DNA from: Zarea fungicola
Lineage: Eukaryota; Ascomycota; Sordariomycetes; Hypocreales; Cordycipitaceae
Length of the DNA: 64,000 nucleotides
Assembly (NCBI GenBank): GCA_900169235.1
Contig: FWCC01000069.1
Coordinates: forward strand, 23,213-87,212
Direction of reading: 5' to 3'
Below, piece by piece: positions 35,676-47,415 of the stretch. The notes beneath the pieces are model-generated. The model made no database searches, had not been told where the DNA came from, and saw nothing but the letters and a program-made list of their open reading frames with translations. Made by a program: the position numbers and the translations under genes. The stretch's first letter is position 1. Each line of letters starts with the position of its first letter.

Positions 35676-38600
35676 TTTCTTCCCTCTTGACGTTACTTGT
35701 CACGCACGACACAACCTTTCCTTGGCACCTTTTATTTTGGGGCGGGGGTCCCTTTCGTGCGCCGGGTAACGGTCCGGTTGTGCGTGGCGGGGTTGAACTG
35801 GAACAAGAAAATGACAAAATATTCGCCCGTATAGTCGTACCAATGCAAGAAAACGGTGATTAAAACTAATATTGGCTGCTTCAGGTGCCTAGTTATGTGC
35901 AAATTGACTGTAAAAGCTCAGATGCAGCTTCTTGGTGTGACTGTGACTGTGACTAACTTGTCTAGTTGCCAGCGATGGGCTTAAAATTTACGGGCCATAC
36001 CCGGCTTGGCGTGCATTACGTCAGGTGGGAAAGAAGTTAAAGTCGGATTGATCAAGATACACCTGGCAAGAGTAAAGGCATATTTGTCATTTCAGGTGAA
36101 GATGGGTTTCTGCTCTCATCTTTTGCTATTCAAATTTTGCTCTTGTCCAGGACAGCTCCAATAAACTGCTGTGTCGGGGTTTGAGCGGCGTTTTTGGCTG
36201 TATGGGATCAGACGAGCGTAGGACCATACCCAATAAACAGCTGCCAGAACGGTCGGAGGCTCTTGGGGCGTACTGAAACGAGCCATAACTTATAGTTTCT
36301 TGATATGATCTATTGGTGCTAGCTTCTTGCGGTGTAAAGCAGCAGAGAGTGTTACGGCACGCCTGTTCTACGACAATGTCACCGTCGCGGCTGCATTATT
36401 GGGCGTGCATGCCCGGCTTGTCGCATCGAACAATTTATAATATACGAGGCAACTAATAAAAGGGCTTGCCTTATTATAGAGCGTAATTTACACGCCATGT
36501 TTGGCCAACATAGTTTTCTCACTGCCTACCCCATTTGCAAGCCTTGTCTGCAGCCTTACCTGGCAGCTTACTAGTCAAATATTACCCAGGATAGAATGAA
36601 CGTGCGACAACGACTAACAAGGGTCACCGCAGCATAGCAGGTGCCAAGGAACTCCCAGCCTACGCCATGGTTGCGATGCCCCGCTGTCCACTGCACTATT
36701 TTGCGTGAAAGGTGGAAAATATTTATTTCGAGACGTTGGAAAACGCGATGTGCATGTCTCAGCTGATAGAAATACCATGGTGACCATTCAACTAGTACTG
36801 AATAGTGACTAGCCGACTGCACAGGGTCATGCTCCTAGCCATGGATTAGACTGCAATCTTCAGACGCTTCTCGACATTTGCAATTAAGCAATCTGTTTGC
36901 AGGCAAGAAACCGGTGCGCCTTTCTTCATGATAGCTTACGCGGTCGCGTTCAGATGTCGTCCTGGAACAAAACAGCCAGCGAGAAGAAGTGCAAATCATT
37001 CGCATCCACAATCAACATGACCCATCCGGACGGCCTTTCCGGCCACTCCCATCACTCTTTTGACGACAACCTTGCAAGTTGCCGAGCAGTTCCGTCGCGT
37101 CCAGCTGGGCAGGGAAAGGGTACCAGGGAGTGAAGGCCTAACCACACCCTGGGCAGTCGCCCATGACGCCATTGCCATGCAGTGAGCGGCTCGTTTTTTT
37201 TCTTCTCAATTGATGAGCCGGACTGTTTGTTTGCTTTGTGTCTACTTCGGGACATATATCACCAGATCAATTGCTTGTTTGTTTCCCGTCTGCAAGCTGC
37301 GTGCAGACTCGCGTCTTGCATGATATTGACCATGGCGTCCAATGCAGTGTAGCAACGGCTGACAGAGAGATGTGCTAATATGAATCCTTGTCACGCATCA
37401 ATTTGCAGCAAGGGGAGTGAAATAGATGTGATGGCCGTGGGGGCCGGATTTCCCAAGGCCAGGGGGCGGCCGGAGGCAGAATTACTGTACCGACAGGAGC
37501 CTGGTCAGGGTAGGCTGTTGCACCATATTTCAGGCGTGAACGGCGCACGAGCTTTGGCGTCCGTATTATTATCATTCGGCACAGCCGTCGTCGCTTTCTT
37601 ATTAGTCGCCAGCGGTCTCGAGCCGGTGTGAGACTGTTCCCTGTGATGCAATGCTAGCAAAAATGTAAAGTGTTTGTCCGTGATCCGCCACTTTTAGTGG
37701 CTAGGTATTAAAGTTCGACACGGTAGGAGATGATGCCAAGCGGCCTAGGCCTTGAGCGTGTTTTTCGTGCCAGTTGACATGTTGAATGGCCCGATTTTGG
37801 GAGTGGGAAGAATATCGTGACTCTACGGTCGACCTTCTTTTAGTATGGGCTCCAGCTTTTTGGCCCAGGTATGGTTTCGAAGAGGCGGCTACGGCGACCA
37901 CGCTGCGACGCAGTCTAGCCAGGCCAGTTTCCAAGCCTAGCTCGGACCGTCGCATTCTTGGGCACCAGGAAGCAGGTGCCAAATATCCCGATCCTTGCCG
38001 TGCCTCCTAGCAATCCCATCAATGCAATTCTTCGTGTATTAGTCAAGACGACATTGCCCTCGCGCCGGAGACGGATGACAGAGTCAATCGTGCTGCGCTT
38101 GCCCTTTTAGATGGCTACTTCATCCCTACCAGTACTTGGCCTCGTTGAGCAGGAAGCCTTGGTAAAATTTTCTTTACCAGGCGAGGATCCCCCTGATTAT
38201 TAGGCAATTGATTACTCCGTCCTATGACAGCATTTCATTCCTTATCAAGTAGCAAAGAATACCAGGTGCCCCAAACGCAAATAGAATAAATTGGGTATCA
38301 GTTTCATCCATAGTATTTTGCTTTCGCAGGCAGGGGTAGCTTTTTAGATTACAGTAATGACGGCCTCTCCAAATACTCGCTCTGAGTACCAGGTAAGCGG
38401 TACTGAGTACTAGTACAGCCCTGGTACCACAGAATATGTGGGATGTGGCACGAAATAAGGGGCCATGGTGTGGCACTGATGTCAATAAGTCGCTATCATT
38501 CGCCCCGGCCCTTTGGCCTTTACTTCCGCGGCGCGTTCAAGATGGTGCAGGCACAGAAACCACCGTTACAGTTTTTGGCCGCCACGCGACTAAGATTGGA

Positions 38601-41600
38601 CGCCCAGAATTGACGGGGGTGGGGGAAGTGATTGCTTGTCCGGTCTCTGGGGAATTAGACGAGGAACCATGGAGTACATTTCCGCCACTGCGATCACCAC
38701 CAACAGCTCGACTTTCTGCCCGTCATGGCAACGGCAGTAATCCCCGAGCTTTCTTACATTAAACACGTATATAGCTCTTTACTGGCAGTCGGCAGCGTTA
38801 GCAGGGACTTATATATATATACATAAATTTTATCAGGATCGAGCAGCCCACAGTGATCTAGGATTGAGTAGCTGAGAATTGCGAGCAAGGGTGACTTGTT
38901 GTTGGCGTCCGAAATAGCAAGGGCTGTTCTTCTAGTCCGCATGCAATTCTCGTCAGGTGATTCAACGTGGTCAGATTATTTGTCCACCAAAGCACAAAAG
39001 GGCCAAATCAAGAGCAAAAGAGGCAACAGACGCGAATTAACCAGGGTGACCAATCCCTGGGTTGTTGCAGGGAACTGGGTTGCTTCCAATTACGTGGGGG
39101 AGCAGACTCCACGAATGATGCTAGGGTGCTGGCATACGAAGCTTGTCAGTTTTGCAACAGGGGCGTTTGTATCTGGCTCAACTTGATCATCTTCGCTGTA
39201 TTTGGAAATAAGCTGAGGGTCATGGCGGCGGCGCATTCAGCAGTCTGGATTCCAGAGCTAGCATGGTGGTTCAGCCGACGTTAGTGTCTGTAAGTGCCTC
39301 TTCAATAGTACTGCCCGGTAATAAGAGCAATGCTATCATTCTGTCTTCTTAACAAGACAATTGAGCTTCCCATGTCTCGGGAAAATGGTGCAAGAAAACT
39401 CGGCATTGGAGACGCAATTCGCCACTATTGATTTGGTACCCCAGCAGGGAGGCGTTCTAGAGCCAGGGAGCAGGTAATACGGACCAACTCGTGGTAGTTA
39501 ATTTAAAATCTTCGGCATTGGAAAGCAAGCCTCGTGGACCGCATGGCGTGTGTTTTCTGGAGAGTGCCCCATTGCATTGTGGTCCCGGAAGTTGAGCCGA
39601 TATCCCGTTTTCCAAGGTAGCCCCTTCTGGAACCTGGCTTTCGGGTTGAAAAATGGTCATCTCTGGATATCCATTGGCCAGCCACGCTGAAAACTGGCGC
39701 TTGCTTATTTTATGACGATGCACTTGACTGGCCCTTCGGCCCAAACACCTTCCAAACCTTCCCCCCCTTTTCGTCATACTGTCGAGGGGCAGCGAGGGGC
39801 AAGCGAACAGTGAACGATGTCTTCCCCGTTTTACTAGCATTCCATGAGTTGATATGCACAGGCTAAAAGCAGTACGATTGGGCCGTAATCCCCCCGCCTA
39901 ATTCTGTAGGAGGGGTACAGCGTGATCACGAGGCGATGTAGCGGTGAGGTCGAGGGGGACTGTGAGGAAGCCTCGGCTACTGAGCTGGGAATCTGTAACC
40001 GTTTTAACTTTGCGGTCAACATATGTGTGTGTACTATCGGCTACTCCGGCCCCTTTGGGAAGCAAGGTCTTCTCAGGCTTCCAGACGACCCAGTGCAAAT
40101 TTGCAATGGCACGCTGGTTGGAAGCAGCGGAGAAAGAAGCGTGGCAACAGAATCGTGGCGCCCCCCTTATTACATAAAACAATGTTAAAACAATGGGAGA
40201 TCAAGAAGAAAACGCCTAGACCGTAAAACAAGAAAAAGATCGGATCGCCGCCAATGCAACTGGTCATGCTAGCTGCGACCAGACCCTCGGGTTGGGTAAA
40301 CTCCAGGGGTGTCTAATGTCAGGCCACGCCGCAACAACAACGCTATCTGCAGCATTGCGTGCATGTGCATGCAGGGCTGCTGCATGACATTGCAGATAGC
40401 CGTTTCCAGAAGGCCACGTTAATAACTAATTTTACCCGGGCATTTTCCAACGGCTGTGTTCTACTAGTGACATAGAATCAGCAACGGATTTGTTCTACAT
40501 CGTATTAGAGGAGAAAGCAGTGCAAAGCCTAGCAAGGCGTCCAACAGGCGCTCGTCCCCCATGCAATTTACGAGAGGTTTTGCGCGGGGCTCTTCAGTTA
40601 TTATCATCATTTTTTTTTATTAAATTAAATGCCCTTGGCCGGACTGTCGTATTTGAATATCGTAACTAGGCTGTCATCCCCTTTTTTTCGGGCGGGAAAT
40701 GAAGCCTCCCGAAAATCGGGTCACAGAAGCCGTCGCAGGCGCAACCAGCCTCTGCCGAATGCGTGCGGCAGACGGGGCCGATGCCTATCAGGACTGTGGA
40801 TAATTGTGGGTGGCGCCTCAATATTGCAGGAAAAACTGACTACATGGATAAATCAGAGGCCGTTGCTAGCGAGACCTCAAAGGCCAGAGCTGAAACTGTG
40901 GTCGGCCGCTGTAGCCAGACATATATAGAACATGACAGGGAACAAGGGCCGGCGAACGAGCCTTGTTTTCTAGAGTCAATAGGCTTAGGCAGGGTATCAT
41001 TCCCCGACTCCGTGGGTAACAAAACGAGTGAGGCAGAACCTATAGTAAGAAAACAACGGGTGGCACCTATCAAGAACATTTAGCATGGCACAGGTATCAA
41101 ATATGTAGAACGATGGCGCATTCGTGGATGTTCGAGACAATGTTTGCATGTAATAATGAAACATTTGAGTCGTGATAGTGTGTTGTACGAAGCGAGCAAG
41201 ACTGGAGCAGATATTTTTTACATTGAAATGGCAACCGATTGTAGAGTCAAATAACCAGGGCCTGGCCTGGCCAATCCACCGGATGTCTCATCCAGACGGC
41301 TTATTATCTGTAATTCATAAAACACTTGACGGCAAGTGCTATTGCCACCCACAGATGAGATGACCCTCATGCAAACCAGAACATACTGGTCCGTGGAGTC
41401 GCAATTGTGGATAACAACCTTTGTCGTCCAGCTGGCTGGGCCTGGGCACACTACCGGAGCCCTCAGTGTGTGGATCTCAACGTTGGCAGATGTCCCGCCA
41501 TTTTTGTATTAGCACCTAGCAAGGCTTCCTGCCGCCTTGGGGACTCGCACGCGGCTGGCTGCTTGGACCGCGCGCTCACGTTGTCATTTGGTTGTTTTGT

Positions 41601-44600
41601 TGGCGTGTTATTTGCCCTGTCCTCCGTAACACTGTTCAGCTCGTGGATGACCGGGGGAGCCGGAGAGTGCACTGAGACTTTTGGCAGAGTGCGTGTTCAT
41701 CGCCACCAAGGGGGCGCCAGGTCCCAACCCGCCTGTAAGATGTGAGTGCATGCATGTTATTAAAAAAAGAATTAAGTGTGCCAATAGGCAGCCAAATCTG
41801 CCTTGGTTAAGATATATGTCGGTGTGTTGGGCCTGCCAGAGTTCCCAGGCATATCTGCATCGCCTCACCACAATGGTTGCCATGGTTTTTTCTTGGCGCA
41901 TCCGGCGGTTGCTAAGAAATGTTGAAAGCGGTGCTATTTTCTGGCTTACAGGCTTGCCACCTTACCATCTAGGGATGTTCTTACAGTAATGGGTAGACGG
42001 GGATGTTAAGCAGAAGGCATGGATCACCCGTGTCGTACAAAAGCTAACTTGCTGGGTTGAATACCCGGAAAGAATTCATGACAGTGTCAGTTTGCACTCT
42101 GTCGATAAGTCTTGCAGTGTACCGGACAGGGGTTCACATCGCGGCTTCGTACCTGGTGTCCAAGGAACCTGGTTGGTCGCTGCGAGGAAAATACTTATAT
42201 TAGTAGGGGCTAATTAATTAGCCTCAACCCAAAGATACACGCACCAGCCGGAGGCGACACGGAAATATGTTTGTGGATTCATTATTATTAGTGTATATAT
42301 GGGTGAGTGGTTGAAGGAGGCGTATCTGTACATAACAGAGGCGAAGCCTTGCCCAGGAATTTCGAGCCGAACTTCCGTGAGGCTCCGACCCGTGAAGACT
42401 AGTTAACTACAGACGCTACTACCGTAGGATTGTTTGAACACTAAACTGCCTAAGTTTGTTGTTAGGTAACAACTGGCTAAGTTAGTTAATTGTCACTGGT
42501 TGTTTGCTTGTTACGCTAAGAACGAGGCCAACCCAACAGACATGCAGTGAATGCAAGACGCTTATAATTAGGGCTGTTCACCGCCACGTCGGTCCGGCCC
42601 TTGAAACGAAAGCAGTTTTTTCTTATATATTTTGTTCACGGAACGGGGCCCAAGTCCCATAAACGGGCTGGGTCACTTGCGTCGCATGATCGGGCGCAGA
42701 AGCCACACGCCATGGTCAGCCTATGCCCTTGTCTCGTTGTGCATGATGGCTGTTAGACAACATCTTTAGCTACGTCACAAGGCTGATGGTTGCATCAGGA
42801 GGGATATGCCAGAAAGAGTGAGCCATCCTGTTATGTCATGGTGCAGGGCAGAATTTCCATGTGGATGTGAAGATAATCAGAAAATTGAAACTCTGTACAC
42901 GTAGCGAGCTCCAGAAGTGGCACAATTCCATGGTGATTGCCATGGCCGTTGACTCATACGCTGGCTACTTCTAATGTGTATTATTCCGGCCCTTTTCAAT
43001 CTGGTCCGCCAAGCGGAGAACCTGTGGTAGTCTCAGGATTAGTCGCTCTTTGACAGGCTGTTTCCTTTCTCTTTATTGTGTTTGTGAGGCATAGGTGATG
43101 TCCATGCCTAGCTGGGAAGATTGGGTTCCTTTTGTTTGGTGGTGTGAATTTCGTCACTTTTTTTTTCAACATTGTCAAGATACCATGCAGAGCACCGCAT
43201 GACGCGCGGTCGGGGAGGCACCTGGAGGCTCCCCGGTCAAGTTGGGGGTCAGTCAGCTCACGGATAAATGAGTTTTTTGTTCGGCTTTGTACTACGAGGT
43301 CAAGACCAAAGAAAAAAGGAGTCCATGCCGTATTACAGAGTTAAGGGAAAAAAAGAAAAGCCACCGAGGGATGGGGGTGCAGAAAATTGTCAGTTCCAGC
43401 ACAAAAACGCTGCCTTGACCGTATATGGTTTTGGATACCGCGTGCTCAAAGTCGCATGCGGGTGAGCTGTGTCGAATCGATGATTTTTCTTTTCTTTTTC
43501 CTATTTCGCTTCCTTTTATTAACAATATTCCTTTTGATATAAATTCTGGTTTTCGACAGTGCAGCCAGTTCCAACCGGAAGATTGATTTGCTTTTTTGCG
43601 TCTGCGTGAGTACCCTCCCGCTAGTGGCTCACAGGACCTCGTTACAAGGCGCAACACTGTTAATATCGATATCAGTCCCGAATAGATAGGTAAAGTTACT
43701 AGTAGGTATCGGCTCTTCAGTAAACATTCGAAGCAGCCTTCACTGGGCCACTCCGGTTACCTCCAGGAGACTGTTTGGCTGTTTGCCCTTGTGGCAAGGC
43801 GTGTCTGGTAGGGTCCCGTCCAGCCACGAACACTATGGATTGATAAAGTAATCCATACTTATTAAAGAGCTTTGCTACTACAGGAAATATGCTGTTCGGG
43901 AAAATGAATAAAAAGAAAAATACAACTGCTTGTAACAGGAACAAGAGCAAAAAGAGGCCAAACCACCCAGTACGTGCACTAGTTACATGTTAGCCCACAG
44001 TGGGCCAAGAGCCAGCTTGCTCTGTCACCGCCCATCTGGCTTCTCATTGGATCTCTAGCCCCTGACGCTACCACCCACTTCGCTTCTGCCCGGTGTCCAG
44101 TGGACGCTGTCGAACGACCACAGACAGACTTTGAGAAGGCTATTGCGGAGAAGATAGCCACTACCACTGGCCCGGATAGGCCGTCAAGGAGCCGGAATGG
44201 GGCACCCTCGTCCCCGAATTAGCTTCGGTGGGGAGCAAGTCGCTGTAACTCTACCTTGGCGCCGCTGTAGTGATACTTCGAGTCTCTACAGCGGGAAATA
44301 CAGGGTGGCCGCCCCTGTAGGCTTCCTTGAAATGTCCTGTAACCTGTCGCTCGTACCTGCCGCCCCCCCGCCTAACCTTCTGCTCAAAGCGGTGCCAGCC
44401 ATAATCACCACATTTGTTAAGCCTCACTACAAAACTGTTCAACCTACACACCACATGTCTCATCGCCACACCCTCCCCTGGTTGCGCATCCCATTCGCGG
44501 CTCGCAGACATCCCCTGTCGCCCGGGCGCCTTTTTTTTTTCTGGGCTCTGCCAAATGGGCCGCTTCACATTGCTGGCTTGCTTCCCCGGGCACATGGACC

Positions 44601-45407
44601 AAGTCAAAACTGGATTTGTCCTTTTTTTTTCTTTTTCTCTTTCGTCTTGTCGTACCCGACTACCTGGGCTCATGCCACCGCCTGTCCCAATTTGGCTCTC
44701 ACACCCTCCACCATGAGGTCTCTAGCCTGACTAGCTTTCCTCCCGCTCTTCAGTCAACTATGACCTAAGTTGCAAAACTAGCTGACCCCTGGTCGCTCAA
44801 CGAATTCCCCATTATAGTCCCACGCTGCTTTGACCTTGACTTTTTTTTTTTTTTTGCTCTTTGTCTTTGTCTTTTGGCCTGGGAGCCAGTTACTCGTTTC
44901 TTCTTGAATCCATAGTTAGGCCAGCCCTGTTTATTCTTATATCTTGCCGCATCCACCCCGAGGCAACCGTTGTCATCCCACACCAACCACATCCTCTCCT
45001 GTTGCAACCTTTGCTTGTCTCATTTAACCAGCTTCTGCGTTCAATTCAGATCCAGATCCTTCTTCTCTTTGTTGGACTTTACATTGGCACACGCCTTCTC
45101 GAGTACTCTTTAGCAACACATCAGACCACTCACCCAGCTCAGCCCGCCTAACGGCACTTGCCTGCATCACGACGGCTTACACCCCTCACACCCCACGTCA
45201 CACAAATACTCCATGTCGTGGCCGTACTGCAGTTAAAAAGTTCCTCTCATGCGATCTTGACGGCAAATTATCTTTCTCGCTGGTTTATTCTTCTCGGGTT
45301 CGCTTTTGCCGGAAGCCTTTTTTGCTTCTGCACGATCCAACTTGTTTCTTTGCAAGGCCGACTTACACAGAACCAACGGCGTTTGACCGCGAGACCAAGC
45401 CGCTACA
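35676..45407. other. 9.7-kb gene-free interval
   Basis: Between the CCDC124 start (minus) and the MFS start (plus). I checked the short frames on both strands and found no domain, no convincing splice continuation and no RNA gene by eye. It contains the nested hairpin at 40342-40400. The last ~1 kb (44.5-45.4 kb) is pyrimidine-rich, with T/CT tracts at about 44530, 44623-44650 and 44840-44856, and is probably promoter and 5' leader of the MFS gene. No transposase or terminal-repeat pair was recognised. Confidence 0.55.
40342..40400. repeat. nested inverted repeat (hairpin)
   Basis: Perfect 10-bp arms GCTATCTGCA (40342-40351) and TGCAGATAGC (40391-40400) enclose two further paired segments: ATGT/ACAT (40363-40366 with 40387-40390) and CATGCAG/CTGCATG (40368-40374 with 40380-40386). 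The loop is 5 bases (40375-40379). The left side has an 11-base bulge and a 1-base bulge; the right side has none. In total 21 base pairs. An 8-bp direct repeat AGGCCACG flanks it at 40321-40328 and 40411-40418, though not abutting the arms. Confidence 0.8.
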
Positions 45408-47415
45408 ATGCGATCCTCATCTCCCGATGCTACTTCTCGGCGTATTCGACGCTCGAGCAGGAAGAGAAGAGAGCCTCCGCCCTTTCCAACACAGCAGATG
45501 TTCGTTTTAGGTATGTCAAAATCCTCACGCCCGAAGAAATAAAACTTGCGCCTCCTGTCGGCCCTTATGGCCGCGCAAAGCTGACTTGCCATCTGTGACG
45601 CAGCATGTTGCAGAATATGCGAGCCAATTGCATTTATGTCGATTTTCCCCTACATATATTACATGGTTCAAGATTTTAACATCACGGATGACCCCAGCAA
45701 AATCTCCGTGTATGCTGGCATGGTCACTTCCGCCTTTACCCTTGCTGAATTTGCCACTGGTGTCTTATGGGGACGCCTTAGTGACAGAATCGGTCGCAAG
45801 CCTGTACTTCTAAGTGGCCTGGCTGGAACTGCTCTCAGTGTTCTCATTTTTGGATTTGCGCCCAACCTACCAGTTGCGCTCTTTGCTCGAGCTCTTGGAG
45901 GCCTGCTCAATGGGTAAGCGTGATCAACATGCAACTTAGCATCACTGATGGTGGCTTACATATCCATTCCTAGCAACATTGGTGTACTTCAAACCACAGT
46001 GGCCGAGCTCGTCACTGTGAAAGAACAACAGCGTAAGTTTATGCAGCTCGTCTCAACTGCAGCGTACACTAACCGCAACTGTAGCTCGCGCCTACACGAT
46101 TATGCCCATGGTATGGTGCATTGGGTATGTTATTCAGCTTCCAACTGGACATAAGGAAAGACTAACAGCGAAAGGTCCATCGTCGGTCCCATGATCGGCG
46201 GCGCACTGGCTCGACCATGCATCAGTTACCCGACCATTTTTGCCAAGGGCACGATCTGGGATCACTACCCTTACCTGTTACCTAATCTATTCAGCGCCTG
46301 TACGGTCCTCTTTGGTGTGATTATTGGGTTGCTTTTCCTCGATGAGACTCACGCCAAGAAAAAGCTACAGCGTGACCGATGCCGGGAAGTTGGAGATAAG
46401 ATCACAGCCTTCGTCATCGGAGCGTCAAACTGTAAACGCCGCGCTCCCGAAAAAAGGAGTCTGCTACACTATGAGACACATTTTGGATATAGCACCATGT
46501 CATCTCGAGCGCGCTCTGTCATGTCTGAGGATGACGAGCCTCTTCCAACTTATATGAGCCAAGAAAGCTCACCAAGGCTTTCCCCAGCAAAGACCCCTGG
46601 ATCACCAACTTTTACCAGAGTGGAAACTGCAACCGAGAAAACAAGGATCTTCACGCGGCCAGTCATCATGAACATCATGTCTTACGGAATCCTCGCATTG
46701 TAAGATTTGGTGCCATATAATAATAATCATTAGGATTGTGGCTAACGGACACAGTCATACTATGACGTTTGACCAGCTTTTCCCTATATTTCTCAGCACT
46801 GCGTCGCCTGATAATCCGGTCCAAAAGCTGCCATTCAAATTTGTCGATGGCTTTGGTCTCGATACAAAGACGATTGGCGTCATCATGTCTGCGCAAGGTC
46901 TCTATTCACTCTTCTCCAACTATCTTGTTGTTGCTCCTGTCACCCGACGATTAGGATCTCTTCGTCTATTCCGTCTCATCGCATTTTCGTACTTTTCGCT
47001 CTACCTGGTTACACCATACCTCGTTTTGCTGCCCGAGACCATGAGGATGCCAGCCATTTACCTGCTTGTTATATGGAAATGCACTTTTGCCACCATGGCA
47101 TATCCCAGCAACGCCATTCTACTGGCCAACTCGGCCCCATCCAAGGAAGTACTCGGCACCATCAACGGCGTCGCTGCCTCGACTGCCAGTCTCTGTAGAG
47201 CGCTTGGCCCCACGGTCTCGGGATTTCTCTATGCTCTTGGCCTACAGACTGGCTACTCGGGACTGGCTTGGTGGTTCAGTGGTGCGACTACCCTGGTCGG
47301 GGCCTACCTAAGCTCCCAGATCACCGAAGGTGGTTACAAATCCGCCGCCACTGGGGAAGAGGAGCAGCTTCTCAACTCCATCATGGACGATGAATACGAC
47401 GAGGAGGTCGTTTAG
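45408..47415 (+). CDS. MFS transporter, YCR023C/ZIF-like
   Basis: Six exons: 45408-45510, 45604-45913, 45974-46032, 46085-46124, 46175-46699 and 46755-47415, giving 565 residues. Frame and splice sites agree at every join. After a basic N-terminus comes 'PPPFPTQQMFVL', then about 12 predicted membrane segments. The MFS motif A 'GRLSDRIGRKP' lies at residues 91-101 between segments 2 and 3, and 'SIVGPMIGGALARP' in the antiporter-type region. A long polar loop with many Ser, Glu and Pro ('SPRLSPAKTPGSPT') separates the two halves, and the C-terminus is acidic. Fungal relatives include yeast YCR023C, a vacuolar-type MFS protein, and plant zinc-induced facilitators; the substrate is not known. 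A non-metabolic-cluster role is likely, since no biosynthetic genes are nearby. Confidence 0.92.

Noticed and set aside
40321..40418. Complete hAT-type MITE (8-bp target duplication around terminal inverted repeats)
   Set aside because: The AGGCCACG repeats do not abut the inverted arms (13 and 10 bases away) and no second copy is visible in the window; kept only as a hairpin.
37018..41300. Similar short frames 'HPDGL' at 37018 and 41284 hinting at a repeated gene
   Set aside because: Similarity is limited to about 20 bases and does not extend; likely chance.
44197..44730. 177-codon frame upstream of the MFS gene
   Set aside because: Composition reflects pyrimidine tracts; no recognisable protein, and it lies in probable promoter or leader DNA.
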